A stretch of DNA of 64,000 bases from an uncultured Clostridia bacterium (GTDB lineage Bacteria; Bacillota; Clostridia; TANB77; CAG-508): the NCBI GenBank assembly GCA_934120135.1, contig CAKOTK010000008.1:1-64000 (forward strand), given 5' to 3'. Each line of letters begins with the position of its first letter. Position 1 is the stretch's first letter. Below are positions 47,601 through 57,000 of the stretch, piece after piece. The notes beneath the pieces were generated by a model that saw only the letters and a program-made list of their open reading frames with translations, was not told where the DNA came from and did not search any database. The position numbers were made by a program, and so were the translations under genes.

Positions 47601-49778
47601 TAGTAAGTCATGGCTTAACACAGTATTTTGAGGTATTTCATTTGTAAGTACAGTAGAAAATATTTGTAAATCGTAAATTCCCTTTCCTGTAAAAATTCCT
47701 TCCTCAAAATTGTCTTGATATATGTCTGAAATAGCATTTGTATATGCATCTTTTCCACCTGAACCTGCATATAGTTTTGTAAAATAGCTTTTTTGCACAT
47801 CTAAAAGTGAAATTCCAACTCGTGGTTGTATCAACGCATGTCCGTCTATTACTAAGTCCTGCTTATGATTTAATACTGGTTTATTTAATATATGCGCCAT
47901 TGCACCAATTAGCTCTAAGCCGGTGTTTAAGCAAAGTTCAGTATCTGCATCTAAGGTTATTACATATTTAATTTTAGGAATTTTTTCGCATTTTTCAATT
48001 GTATTTGCTAAAAATTCATTTTTGCTTTTTCCTAAAACATATTCATTAAATTGATTTAATAATCCTCTTTTTCTTTCCCATCCTAAATAACACTCCTCTG
48101 CTGTATTCCAAGTTCTTTTCCTGTATAAAAAATGAAACTTTGGATAGTTATTATCTGGATACTTTTTATTTAATCTATCCGCTTCTTCAATTCCTGTACT
48201 TACAACCTCTTCGTCAAAAGGTTCTTTTTCATTTTTTCCTGCTGTGCAGTCGCCTAAAAGTGCAAAATATATGTTATCACTCTTGTTTGCCATATAATAT
48301 TTTTCTAAATTTTTCATTATTTTTTGCACTTTTTGTTTAGAATTCACAATTGTAGGTATAACCACAAAAGTTGCTGATTCTTCCGGCACACCTGCTTCAA
48401 AATCCAATTTAGGTATTGGTTTTGGTTTTATAAATTTTCCTAAAATATATTGTGCAATTTGCACTAAAATGGTTTGCACTGGGATAATTAGCAATACTCC
48501 TAATAGCACAGCAAACCATACTGAAAATTGTGCTTTTGCATAAAAACAACTTGCAAATAATATACAAATTATAGCTGTGCAAATATTTAGTGCAGTGAGC
48601 CATATTGCAATTTTTTTATCATTTGATAGCTTATTTGTTTTTTTGCCTGTCAGCTCTTGTAGTAATTGCCCTTTGCCATCTGATATTAAATAATATCCTA
48701 CATGTTTTTGTTTATCACCTTTTGCTTTATCAGCTAAATGCCATACTTTTTTTGCTATATATATTTCAGAAATTTTAGTTTTTTTAGCTATTTCTTTTAT
48801 TGCATTTCTGTATACTATTTTTGTTTGATAATCCATCTTTTCATAGACATTTGCTGGATCTTGCTTTAATATATCTTCAACACCATTTATGTTTTCAAAA
48901 ATTTCTAGCATACTAATTCTATTTAGATTTTTAATGCTTGTAATACAATTGCCCATTGATACTTTGTTTATAGCAATTTCAAAATGCTCTTTTTTTATGG
49001 CTTCATCTAAATCCATACCTGCTCTATTTACCTGTTCTTCTAAAATAGATATATATGGATATGCCTTTTTACCGTACTTTTTTAACTTGTATGATAAATA
49101 CTCAATAAATGGATATTTCATTTCTGTATGTTTTGTTAGTTTGTCTTTGTATTCTGATAGCTTGGTAAACTGCAATTCATCTTTATTTTTTTGTTCAACT
49201 AGTCTTTCAATTATATTTTCAACTTTGTATTTTTGGAGTTGAGAAACATATATTTTTTCGCAAATTTGCCTAATGTTTTCTATTAGAGCAATTTTCATAA
49301 AAATGCCTATGCTCCATATTTCTTCCATACTTAAGGTCTTCTTTTTTTGGTATGCCTGTATATAATCGCTTAAGTTTTTGCCATCTATTTTATTATCTGT
49401 GTAATTCACAATTTCACTTGCCAAAACATACACTCTAGCAAAACCAGCATAATTTCCATTTGCTAGTCCTAAAAACTTTGTATATTTATGTTTTGGAAGT
49501 TCCAACTTTATGTTTTTTACAGCTTCATCTATTACATAGTAATTGTCTAAAATCCACTCTCCTGCTGAATGTATTGGTATTTTTAATTTTGCATGTTCAT
49601 TTAACAAATTATATGTTTGAGTAATTAACTCAAAATTTTCTTTTAATCTTGGAATTGGGTATGTTTCTTTATCCGAAAAATTCTGTAAATTGTGGCTTGA
49701 AGCCACTTTCTCTAAATAATCTTCTAATTGATTTTTACCTAAAATTGCACCTTTTATCATTAAGGTTTTATATTGCAT
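41673..49778 (-). CDS. Cyclic beta-1,2-glucan synthase-type giant enzyme (GT84 plus GH94)
   Basis: 2701 residues. Seen: N-terminal helical region, membrane segments near 390-440, a GT84 glycosyltransferase core with YVITLDADTELCLN and HRWIRGDWQLVQWLG, further membrane segments, a glycoamylase-like region (NRTSPTNIGLGLLAVVASYD; GLVSWSGTAFEYFMP; TYMAHHQGLILLAINN), and two GH94-type phosphorylase segments, the last with GGAYGFRDQLQD and GSGDWNDGFSTVG carrying the likely catalytic Asp. This plan matches NdvB/Cgs proteins, which build linear beta-1,2-glucan on themselves and cyclise or trim it. It is a single-gene unit with terminator. It contains no in-frame CGG. Whether the product is cyclic is unknown. 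Confidence 0.9.
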   Translation of the reverse strand: MQYKTLMIKGAILGKNQLEDYLEKVASSHNLQNFSDKETYPIPRLKENFELITQTYNLLNEHAKLKIPIHSAGEWILDNYYVIDEAVKNIKLELPKHKYTKFLGLANGNYAGFARVYVLASEIVNYTDNKIDGKNLSDYIQAYQKKKTLSMEEIWSIGIFMKIALIENIRQICEKIYVSQLQKYKVENIIERLVEQKNKDELQFTKLSEYKDKLTKHTEMKYPFIEYLSYKLKKYGKKAYPYISILEEQVNRAGMDLDEAIKKEHFEIAINKVSMGNCITSIKNLNRISMLEIFENINGVEDILKQDPANVYEKMDYQTKIVYRNAIKEIAKKTKISEIYIAKKVWHLADKAKGDKQKHVGYYLISDGKGQLLQELTGKKTNKLSNDKKIAIWLTALNICTAIICILFASCFYAKAQFSVWFAVLLGVLLIIPVQTILVQIAQYILGKFIKPKPIPKLDFEAGVPEESATFVVIPTIVNSKQKVQKIMKNLEKYYMANKSDNIYFALLGDCTAGKNEKEPFDEEVVSTGIEEADRLNKKYPDNNYPKFHFLYRKRTWNTAEECYLGWERKRGLLNQFNEYVLGKSKNEFLANTIEKCEKIPKIKYVITLDADTELCLNTGLELIGAMAHILNKPVLNHKQDLVIDGHALIQPRVGISLLDVQKSYFTKLYAGSGGKDAYTNAISDIYQDNFEEGIFTGKGIYDLQIFSTVLTNEIPQNTVLSHDLLEGSYLRCGLATDIMLLDGYPTGYNSFKARLHRWIRGDWQLVQWLGSSIINKRGEKKENPLSILSRYKILDNLVRSLLEPTVVISMVYVSIFKLLFNIKIWPIITLLVIATIIPTILELLNRILFKKDQEKPQKTFTKTISGPNAAIQRGLLALGNLPDKAYFSLNACIKTLRRVIVTKKHLLEWMTAEDAEKNVKKDLFSYYKNMISNVILGVLTLAMLFILPLKFSNIFILLFGLLWIITPAVMWQISKEYKVTLQLEKLNDADKEYLLNLGKKTWQYFKEFINEKSNFLPPDNYQEDRKPKLVNRTSPTNIGLGLLAVVASYDLGYENLEDTLKLLEKMLNTISNLQKWNGHLYNWYNLDNLQPLMPRYISSVDSGNLVGYLFTLKQFLLEHIQENNVEALLLTVDTLIENTDFSKLYDENTRLFSIGFNIEENSLTDSYYDLLASEARQTSLIAIAKKDVPARHWNNLSRTLTILNKYKGLVSWSGTAFEYFMPNINIPKYPGSLLDESCKFMLMSQKEYAKKLNIPWGISESAFYLKDLQNNYQYKAFGIPWIGLKRGLSDEMVTSSYGSILALTEAPKEVVENLKILEKNGMYKQYGFYESIDYTPTRLKKGEKYAVVKTYMAHHQGLILLAINNLFKNNIMQKRFMENPELKAIDILLQEKMPENIIITKEEKEKVEKIKYVYDNNYSVREITKPNLKILQINVISSNEYTVVMNAKGEGYSKYKNILINRYKKTNDIEQGIFFYIKDVKTNRIWTANKMSYMNNADKYVMYFSDDQNKIVRQDGGIETILKTSVMADNPVELRSLEITNHGLESKTLEITSFLEPILSEPAQDYSHPSFNNLFLNYEYLDNLEAILVTRRKRTDNENQVFLGIKFYTENETVGKLEYEIDKEKFYGRNELGLPIAIKNSIPFSNNMQLTTEPIASMKRTITIKPEEKVTLNLILAVAETKQKVEETLKEFTSQATIKHNFELARASKEAENKYLGVNAKQTELYQKMLGYLLYNNPLKTLTCSGMEAPVSRLWQYGISGDLPILLLKIKEKDEIETLEETLKAYNYFRVKNILVDLIIINQEKYSYDGNLRDEIYNSISNENLSYLQNIKGGIFVLENLSQDEINFFEYRANLTLNASYGNIYRYLKELEDEYLDSIKDIPFEETPRMVETITAKREKLTELKYLNDYGGFSQDGKEYTIRVNKDEKLPTVWSHILTNKQFGTLVTEGMGGYTWYKNSRLNRLTAWSNLPVQDVPSEIIYLQNEESKKVWSMGLNPCPDDNDYYITYGLGYAKYRHQSDEISQNLEMYIPMEDNIKVQTLKLENNGLKKKKLKLVYYIKPVLEEDELKSNGYCNLEFIPNSNVICMKNTAQEETFSQYLFVSSSEKITSYTGSKQNFVGNGGLANPDGIRQIKLDNSNSLWQNGIIAIQCEVELEALESKEIVFTLGVGKTVLECQDIAYKYCNLSKVKEEYEKTKNYWKGITDNLQVSTPLESTNILLNSWLIYQTITSRLLGRTGYYQSGGAYGFRDQLQDTIALKYVDPEFTKQQIIKHSAHQFIEGDVEHWWHEETTRGIRTRFTDDRLWLVYLVEDYISFTGDKQILDTQTPYLTGAILETGVDEKYDRYEQTELTESIYEHCKKAIEISLDFGENGLPKIGSGDWNDGFSTVGNKGKGESVWLGFFMYDVLKKFIPICIEKNEPDLAKKYEEVTEKLKRALNASGWDGRWFRRAFMDDGNVLGSMQNEECRIDSIAQSWSVISGAGDNDKKYISMESLENHLIDKENGVIKLLDPPFDKGILKPGYISSYVPGTRENGGQYTHGAIWSIIAFSLLGFGDKAGEYYRMINPIEHSRTKEAANKYKVEPYVISADVYTQKNLAGRGGWTWYTGSSSWMYEAGIKYLLGLHIENGYLSIQPCIPSDWKEYSIKYKHGNSVYNIHVSNPNGKNNTVQSFKLNGQEIPDKKIELNTEGGIYDVEVNI

Positions 49779-49861
49779 TTTAAAATTCCACTCCTTGCAT
49801 TATATGTTTACACATATTTTTCTCAAAAAGTGGAATTTTTATTCATTTTGGGGTAACTTTT

Positions 49862-49946
49862 GGGACGGGTTCAAAAAGCACCCAAATTTAAAATCAGATT
49901 AAAAAAAGTAGGATTTGAGAAAAAGGTGCTTTTTGACCCCGTCCCC
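49862..49946. repeat. MITE/REP-like inverted repeat
   Basis: Left arm GGGACGGGTTCAAAAAGCACC (with 1-2 mismatches) and right arm GGTGCTTTTTGACCCCGTCC (49925-49944, continuing CC) face each other around about 41 bases. The right arm recurs exactly (22 bp) at 60191-60212. Such GGGGACGGGGTC palindromes resemble elements moved by Y1-type (REP-associated) transposases; none is in the window. Confidence 0.7.
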
Positions 49947-49971
49947 AGAGACACCCGCTGGCACCTTTTTA
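49920..49971 (-). terminator. Possible terminator made with the repeat element
   Basis: AAAAAGGTG at the right arm pairs with CACCTTTTT at 49962-49970. On the minus strand this follows the stop of the next gene and is followed by TTTTT. Confidence 0.45.
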
Positions 49972-49975
49972 TATT

Positions 49976-50488
49976 TTAATTGATATTCATACAATATTCT
50001 AATACATTTTCTTTGTCATATCCTAATGCAGAATTAAACTCGTCAATTACTTTGGTAGTTCCATATGTAGCTGTTATTTTACTAATATTTCCTGTTAAAT
50101 CAACTGTTTCTCCTCTTTGTAAACTTGTTAATATAGAGTTTTCTGTATTGCTTTCGGTTTTTACCTTAACGGCCATATAATATTCTGTATTATCTTGTCC
50201 CTTTATACGAATAGTAAAGAAGTAATCATCATAAAATGTTGTAAGTGGTACACTATGGCTATTATTGCTATGACCAATATAAAATTGATTGTATATTTCA
50301 TAGCTATCTTTTTCTATTCTAAAGCTTTGACCCAACGTTCTCTTATTTTTCAATTGTTCTACAATATTAGAGCTATCTAATGTAATTACTCCTTTACTTT
50401 TATTAACGGCAATAATTATAATGTTTGCTACTAATACTCCTACAATGAAAATAATAAATATTATTCCAAATAATTGTTTTCCTTTCAT
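49976..50488 (-). CDS. Membrane-anchored protein of unknown function
   Basis: 170 residues: one N-terminal membrane segment (FGIIFIIFIVGVLVANIIII) and a beta-rich extracytoplasmic part ending in CMNIN. Family not recognised. It follows the next gene by about 20 bases, so the two probably share a transcript. Confidence 0.75.
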   Translation of the reverse strand: MKGKQLFGIIFIIFIVGVLVANIIIIAVNKSKGVITLDSSNIVEQLKNKRTLGQSFRIEKDSYEIYNQFYIGHSNNSHSVPLTTFYDDYFFTIRIKGQDNTEYYMAVKVKTESNTENSILTSLQRGETVDLTGNISKITATYGTTKVIDEFNSALGYDKENVLEYCMNIN

Positions 50489-50508
50489 TTTACTCTCATC
50501 CTCCCTAT

Positions 50509-50949
50509 TTAATTATTAAACATATTTTCAAATTCTTCAATGTTTTTTAGTTGATCGTCTATTCCTCTAAGTCTTTTATTAACTTCTAAAATTAATTTTG
50601 TATCATCTTTAAGTTTAATCTTTAATCTTTTTTGAATTCCTAAAAGATCTTTTTCAGTTTCAACTTTTACTACATTTGGTGTGTCTATTTTAAAATAATT
50701 TACAATTTTTTTATTGCTAAGTTTTGACATTTCAAATAGATATATACTTTGTGTATCAAAATATACAATATAATTTCCTATAGTTAATGCACTTAGGGTT
50801 CCAAATAATATCGTATTAGTAATCTTAATTGGCTGTGTTGCAAAAAAATATTTATTTGAAGATAAATTATTTAATTGTAAAAATCTTCTTATATTAGCAT
50901 CATCTAGTTTTTCCAAATTATAATTGCTTACTATTTTATTTTCTTCCAT
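50509..50949 (-). CDS. Cytoplasmic protein of unknown function
   Basis: 146 residues from ATG 50949, set by ribosome site AAAGGAGG; an earlier in-frame ATG lacks one. Alternating beta strands (ITNTILFGTLSALTIGNYIVYF, KNIVNY-type) followed by a C-terminal helix (DDQLKNIEEFENMF) recall a PH-like fold, but this is only an impression. No signal peptide. Confidence 0.7.
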   Translation of the reverse strand: MEENKIVSNYNLEKLDDANIRRFLQLNNLSSNKYFFATQPIKITNTILFGTLSALTIGNYIVYFDTQSIYLFEMSKLSNKKIVNYFKIDTPNVVKVETEKDLLGIQKRLKIKLKDDTKLILEVNKRLRGIDDQLKNIEEFENMFNN

Positions 50950-51146
50950 CTTGCACACCTCCTTTACATTTTTATTTATATATATTTTTTTCATAGCTGT
51001 ATTCTAACATATTTTCATATAAGGTTGCAACAAAAAAGAAAAAACTCTTCGCTAATAAATCTTTATTTTCTGGGTGTGAGTGGGGATGGGGGCAAAAATC
51101 TGGTAATTAAGCCTATCGGAAATAAATTTTTTTGTAATTTTAATTT

Positions 51147-51175
51147 CTGACAAATATACAATAATGTGTTATTAT
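51147..51175 (+). promoter_or_regulatory. Promoter of a small RNA/leader before cwlD
   Basis: -35 CTGACA (51147-51152), 17-bp spacer, -10 TATTAT (51170-51175). Start predicted at about 51182. Confidence 0.6.
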
Positions 51176-51181
51176 TTAGTT

Positions 51182-51255
51182 ACAAAATAATGAACGTTGA
51201 GTCGCAATGTTCAAGACTACAGTATGTGTACCTGTGAATACACATACTTTTTTTT
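51182..51255 (+). ncRNA. Putative ~70-nt structured RNA ending in a strong terminator
   Basis: Hairpin 1: GAACGTT (51192-51198) with AATGTTC (51206-51212), one G-U pair, 7-nt loop GAGTCGC. Hairpin 2: AGTATGTGTA (51221-51230) with TACACATACT (51239-51248), followed by eight T. It lies between a promoter and the cwlD start, so it is either a free small RNA or an attenuator. No known riboswitch class recognised. Confidence 0.55.
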
Positions 51256-51301
51256 GCATAATTTTAGAATTATCTCATATATATGATTATGGGGTGTGTT
51301 T

Positions 51302-52015
51302 ATGGTTGTTTTAAGTAAGAAGAGATTGGGTATTATTTCTAGTATCTTGTTGGTTTGTGTGTTTGTTTTTGTTTTTCAAATTGCAAATTCTGATAAAACT
51401 GTTCCTACTGTTTCTTTGCCGGTTTCTAATAAGGTTATTGTTTTGGATGCTGGTCACGGTAAACCTGATGAGGGTGCTCAGTCTAGTAATGGTACTACTG
51501 AGGCTGAAACAAATTTGAAAATAACTTTAAAGGTTCAAAGTTTGTTAGAGCAGTCTGGTGCTACTGTAATTTTGACTCGTAGTGACGAAAATGCCATTTA
51601 TGATTTAGATAAAAACTCTTTGAGGAAAAAGAAAATTTCTGATATTCATAATAGAGTAAAAATTGGTAATGAGAGCTCTGCTGATATTTTTGTTTCTATT
51701 CATTTAAATAAAATTCCTCAACAACAGTATTATGGTTGGCAATGTTTTTATAAGCAAAATGATGAGAAGAGTACTGCTTTATCTAAGAGTTTACAACAAA
51801 ATTTAAATGATTCCATTCAAAAAGAGAATAAAAGAGTGGCTATGAAACTAGATAATGTTTATATTATAAAACATGTAGAAATTCCTATATCTATTGTAGA
51901 ATGTGGTTTTTTATCTAACCCTGAGGAAGAACAACAGCTTTTAACTGATGAGTATCAAGATAGATTAGCTTGGGGAATTTATAATGGTATAATGGATTAT
52001 TTTTATAATAATTAA
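51302..52015 (+). CDS. cwlD: N-acetylmuramoyl-L-alanine amidase, CwlD type
   Basis: Amidase_3 zinc enzyme removing stem peptides from muramic acid. Seen: an N-terminal membrane segment, zinc-site VIVLDAGHGKPDEGAQ, the second region ETNLKITLKVQSLLEQSGA, SVHLN-like FVSIHLNKIPQQQYYG and IVECGFLSNPEEEQ with catalytic Glu. 237 residues. ATG 51302 lies five bases after GGGGTG; a GTG at 51296 is possible. Family role: spore-cortex muramic-lactam formation in spore formers. Confidence 0.9.
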   Translation: MVVLSKKRLGIISSILLVCVFVFVFQIANSDKTVPTVSLPVSNKVIVLDAGHGKPDEGAQSSNGTTEAETNLKITLKVQSLLEQSGATVILTRSDENAIYDLDKNSLRKKKISDIHNRVKIGNESSADIFVSIHLNKIPQQQYYGWQCFYKQNDEKSTALSKSLQQNLNDSIQKENKRVAMKLDNVYIIKHVEIPISIVECGFLSNPEEEQQLLTDEYQDRLAWGIYNGIMDYFYNN

Positions 52016-52044
52016 AAAGATTCTCCCAAAGAGAGAATCTTTTT
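52014..52044. terminator. Bidirectional terminator between cwlD and the diguanylate cyclase
   Basis: AAAAAGATTCTC pairs with GAGAATCTTTTT (52033-52044); T runs on both strands serve the two convergent genes. Confidence 0.85.
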
Positions 52045-52979
52045 TAGCTATTATGTTTTCTTCTATCTATTACATATGTGCTGCCTGGTGTAGTTTTGGC
52101 TAAGTGTTTTACTTGTGCAGCAGTTTCACCTATTTCTAATACATTTTTAAATCTACCTTCATCTACTACAACTACTGCAATTGATATACTTGTAAGCGGA
52201 AATTGTTCTATTATACATTTTCTATTTGGTACTTCTAAGTATCCTTTTTCAATATCTTTTTTATTAAAATATTTAAGTTCTCCTTGGTCAAATTCTAATA
52301 CTATATTTTGGCATATTTGCTCACAATTTATATTAGAAGTAATGGCAACAAAGTCATCTCCTCCAATATGACCTACAAAATTCCCTTCATCTTCTGTATC
52401 ATGTAAGTGATTAGATATACATCTTGCTGTAAATTTAATCATTTCATCTCCGTTTAAAAATCCATAAACATCATTATATGCTTTGAAATTATCTAAGTCT
52501 ATATATAAAATTGAAAATTGCTCATTGTTAAGTAAGCGTTTTTTTATTTCTGCTTGAATTTGAACATTACCTGGTAATCCTGTTAATGGGCTAACTCTAC
52601 GGTTTGTATCAAGCAAACGTATTACATTTTTAACTGTATAATATAGATATTCTTCATCAATTGGTGCTTTTATATAGTGTTCTACACATGCTTGCAAAAT
52701 TTGTACCCTGTGTTGTTTTTCTGTTATTGATGATATTACAATTATTGGTGTTATACTATTGTCCTCATTTGCCCTGATTTTATTACAAAGTTTTATAATA
52801 TCTTCTTGTATCCCATCTTCATTTATTATTATCAGAGCAGGGATATTTTTAAGTACTGTTTCTATGTCTGTTGTTTTAGCTTTTTTAAATTTATAGTCTT
52901 TTTCTTTTTTAAATAATTCTGTTAGCTTGCTTTTTAATTCATTTCCATCATCAATTAAATAAATTTCTTGCGCCATCAT
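52044..52979 (-). CDS. Diguanylate cyclase with receiver-like N-terminal domain
   Basis: Makes cyclic di-GMP. Seen: a receiver-like domain (IYLIDDGNELKSKLTELF, VLKNIPALIIINEDG, PIIVISSITEKQHRVQIL, YIKAPIDEEYLY) in which the usual Asp pair and phospho-site look degenerate, then a GGDEF domain with the intact GGDDF active site (GHIGGDDFVAI) and SILYIDLDNFKAYND. No RxxD inhibition site is evident. Start near 52979 after AGGAG. 311 residues. The gene upstream ends 14 bases before it. Confidence 0.87.
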   Translation of the reverse strand: MMAQEIYLIDDGNELKSKLTELFKKEKDYKFKKAKTTDIETVLKNIPALIIINEDGIQEDIIKLCNKIRANEDNSITPIIVISSITEKQHRVQILQACVEHYIKAPIDEEYLYYTVKNVIRLLDTNRRVSPLTGLPGNVQIQAEIKKRLLNNEQFSILYIDLDNFKAYNDVYGFLNGDEMIKFTARCISNHLHDTEDEGNFVGHIGGDDFVAITSNINCEQICQNIVLEFDQGELKYFNKKDIEKGYLEVPNRKCIIEQFPLTSISIAVVVVDEGRFKNVLEIGETAAQVKHLAKTTPGSTYVIDRRKHNS

Positions 52980-52992
52980 TTGTCTCCTTTTA

Positions 52993-53946
52993 TTATGGAT
53001 TATATTGTAGTTCTGCTGTAGCTTTTTCTGTATATCCACTTACATTTGTCACTTCAACTGAGATAGTATTATTACCTTCTCTTAGATTTACTGGTCCTAC
53101 CTTAACTGATTTTCTGTTTATATTTTCAGCTTTATATATTTCTCCATTTAAGTTAATAACTATGTCTTTTACCCCATCTTTATCAGATGCTTTTACAGTA
53201 ATTTGCCCTTTATTACGAATAACTGACATTTCTGGTTTTGAAGTAGTAATAGTAATTTCTTGTTCAGGTATTTCTTCAATATTTCCATTTGTATCTACTG
53301 CTATTATTCGTATTTTCTTTAATCCTGCTGTTAATGGTACTTGTACAATCATTTCTTTTTGTCCCTGTTGTTCTGCATTAACTGTAACTGGTTCGCCGTC
53401 TTCCCATTGATATGTTATATATGCTATTTCTGTTTCATCTTTTGCTATAATTTTCATTTTATCGTTTCCATCTTTGGTTTCAATTTCAATAGATGGTTTT
53501 GTAATATCTACTCCTGTCAATAAATATTGTTTTTGATATTTTACTTTTTTGCCATTTATATCTTCTATTGTAAGGTTCAAGATACTATCATATCCTAAAA
53601 GTGTAATTTCTTCTTCAGCTCTAGTACTTCCAACTGGAATTGCACTCTCTTCCCCATCATTCCATGAATATATTATTTTAGAAATTTCAATATTATGTGC
53701 AACTCTTATTATTGCCTTATCATTTACTCTTCCTATTTCAACATATGGTATATTCTCCGGCTTTCTGTCATCTACATTTCTATATAAGGCATATGAGCCT
53801 TGTCCTGCAAGTGTAAGTCCAAACACCATAGTTATTACAGCGAAAAAGACTACTATGCCTTTTATTTCTATTGGTCTACCTGTTCTTATTTTTTTAGTCT
53901 TCACTTTTTCCTTTTTTTTATTTTCAACTGCAAGAATTTGATTCAT
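52993..53946 (-). CDS. Membrane-anchored protein with three beta-sandwich domains
   Basis: 317 residues: a basic cytoplasmic start, one membrane segment (GIVVFFAVITMVFGLTLAG), then three Ig/cadherin-like repeats with similar phrases (IYSWNDGEESAIPV, ITYQWEDGEPVTVN and KDIVINLNGEIYK). No sorting motif, so it stays anchored by the helix. It lies directly before the diguanylate cyclase and probably shares its transcript. Function unknown. Confidence 0.75.
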   Translation of the reverse strand: MNQILAVENKKKEKVKTKKIRTGRPIEIKGIVVFFAVITMVFGLTLAGQGSYALYRNVDDRKPENIPYVEIGRVNDKAIIRVAHNIEISKIIYSWNDGEESAIPVGSTRAEEEITLLGYDSILNLTIEDINGKKVKYQKQYLLTGVDITKPSIEIETKDGNDKMKIIAKDETEIAYITYQWEDGEPVTVNAEQQGQKEMIVQVPLTAGLKKIRIIAVDTNGNIEEIPEQEITITTSKPEMSVIRNKGQITVKASDKDGVKDIVINLNGEIYKAENINRKSVKVGPVNLREGNNTISVEVTNVSGYTEKATAELQYNP

Positions 53947-54017
53947 ATGTCCAACCTTCCTTTGTTACATTTTTACATAAAATATTATACCACAAGCGCT
54001 TTTTAATGTAAACAAAA

Positions 54018-54046
54018 AATAATGCTAAAATTGCTTTAGCATTATT
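54018..54046 (-). terminator. Terminator after the thioester adhesin
   Basis: Perfect 12-bp stem AATAATGCTAAA/TTTAGCATTATT, 5-nt loop, six T on the minus strand. Confidence 0.9.
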
Positions 54047-54053
54047 TTTATTG

Positions 54054-57000
54054 TTAAATTACGTATTTTTTAATTAAGATAACTCCTCCTGCAATCATGC
54101 TTATTGATGCTAATGCAAGTGTAGCATATGTAGGTGCATTACCTGTTGCAGTAGTTAAAATAACTGGTGCCTCATCAATATCATCTTCTCCTTTTTTGTC
54201 ATTACCAGGTGTTGAATCGATATCTGGTGAATCATATTCATTATAATCTTCATAAATTTCAGCCCAGTTTGTTTTTAATCCCATGTTGTTCTTTCCATTT
54301 ATCCATGTAAGTATAATTTCTACAGTTTGGCTTTCTCCTGGTTTTATAAGAACATCTTTTAGTTGGTCTGTTAATACTTTTCCGTCATCTGTCAATCTCC
54401 ATTTTGGATTATCCTCTGCAACGAATTTTAGTCCTTCTGGAATATAGTCTATTATTTCTTTAGCATATCCTTCTATTTCGCCTTCATTCGTTATCTTAAT
54501 ACTAAATTTAAATTTTACAGTAGTTTTGTTGATTCTATCTGAACGAATTTCAACCTTTGCTGGTGGTTCTGGGTTTTCATCTCCAGTATGTCCTGTTTTA
54601 GTTATAGTAGTCTTTCCATTGTATGTTACTATTGATTCTGTTACCCATTTCTTCAATGCTAAATCAAAATATTTTACTTTAATTTTTTCTATATCTTGAT
54701 CATCTTCCTCTGAAACGTTGTTGTCTGGTGTTGAATCAACATCATCAACGTCATTGCCATCTTCATCTGCATCATTAGCTATTTCTGCTGTGTTTATTAT
54801 AATTCTGTCAGATGTATTTGGCTCTGTTACTTTAAATGCAATTTTTATATCTTTATAATCAGGCATTGTCATTGTTTCAGGGTCAAATGCTTTTAGTAGA
54901 TTATTACCTTCAACAGTTTCATTTGCTTTAGATAAATAATCTGTTTTAATATATTTTGCTTCTTTTACATCAGTGGTTTCAGTTCCATCTTCTTTATACA
55001 TCTTCCACTTAAATGCAGTGTTTATTGTATTTTCTGGTAAGAACTCTAATCCTTCTGGCAAGTTATCTTTAACTTCTTCAGCATATCCTGCCACATTACC
55101 TTCATTAAATATTCTTAATGTATATACAACCGTATTTCCATTTGCTACCTCAACTGGATTTTTTGGATGTACATATTCATATTTGCCGTCTGCTGTTTTT
55201 GTAAATACTGGTGCTCTATTTGTGATTTCTTTTTCATTTACACCTGTAATGAATTTTCTTAATGCTAAATCGAATTTTTTAAGTATTAATTTTTCAAAGT
55301 CATCGTCATCTTGTTGACCTGCAATGTATGCATCTCCACGTTCAATTTCTGTATCTTTGTATGTTGGTAATGTTGCATCTGTTGGTATTACTACATTTGA
55401 TTTTTGTGAATCTCTATCAATTACAGTGTTACCATCCTTATCTGTAAAATCTGTAATATCTGCAATATTTGTTATTTTTTCATATAAGCTAATATTGTCT
55501 TTTACTTTACATTTAATTTTAACATCAATATAGTCTAGTACATTTCCATCAAATGCTTTTAATAGAACTTTGTCTGTGTTGTTTGTTCTATTTTCATAAA
55601 TTTGATCTCTACTTGCAGAGCTTGTTGTTGTTGAAGATGTTATATTTGTTTTTACAGTTCTTCCATCTTCAGATAATATCCATCCATATTTTGCATTTAA
55701 ATCATCGTCTACTATAAATTCTAGTTGTGGTGGTAAATGGTCTGTTATTTCTGTTACATAACCATCTACTTGCCCTTCATTGTATACACGAATTGTATAT
55801 GTTACAGTATCTCCGTTATATACACTTACTGGTGTTTTTGGATGATTATATGTTGCTGTTGTTGAACTTCCATCTTTTAATGAGTCAAGAACAACCTGTG
55901 GTTCTCTATTTGTAATTTCTTTGTTATTTACAGCTGTAACAAATTTTCTTAATGCTAAATCAAAGTATTTTCCAAACATTATTAAGTCTTCAAAATCATC
56001 ATCATCTTCTTGACTTGTTGTACCATAATTATCTATTTTTACGTTATCTGGTTGAGAATCACGATCAATTACAGTTTCATTTCCATCTTTATCTTTATGT
56101 GCAGTTATTTCTGCTATATTTTTTAGTCTTTGATCTGTTGATTGAGTAGGAGCTATTACTTTACATTCAACTTCCACATCAACGTATTTTAATTCTGTTC
56201 CATTAAATGCTTCAATTAGTTTGTCTGCTAAATAACTTGTTTTTATTGTCTTTCCATCTCCTGATGGATTTGTCCAACCATAAGTTTGATTTATTGTACT
56301 TTCTGTGTTTGGTACAAGTTCTAGGCCTGATGGCAAATAGTCTGTAAGCTCTGTTACATATCCATCTACTTCACCTTCATTATATACTCTAATTTTGTAT
56401 ATTACTTTGTCTCCTGTTGTTACTGTTAATGGATCCTTTGGATGTACCTTATTAACTGTTGTTATATCTCCATTAGCTAATTTAGCTAATTCTGATGCAT
56501 CTATTTGTGGTGTTCTATCAACTGATGGTGCTTGACCATTTATTGATATAATGAATTTTCTTAATGCTAAGTCAAAATGTTTTCCACCCATTATTAATTC
56601 TTCAAAGTCATCATCATCTTCTTGGCTTATTCTTTCATAGTTATTTAAATCTACATCGTTTGGTTGAGAATCACGGTCAATTATAGATTCATTTCCATCC
56701 TTATCTTTATGCCCTGTTATTTCTGCTATATTTTTTAATTTTTGGTCTGTTGATTGAGCTGGTGCCACTACTTTACATTCAATTTCTACATCTAAATAGT
56801 TTAGTTCTGTTCCATTAAATGCTGTAATTAATTTATCTGCTAAGTAGTCTGTTTTTATTGTCTTTCCATCTCCCGATGGATTTGTCCAGCCATAAGTTTG
56901 ATTTATTGTACTTTCTGAGCCTGGTATAAATTCTAGTCCTGATGGCAAATAGTCAGTAATCTCTGTTGCATAGCCATCTATATTTCCTTCATTATATATT

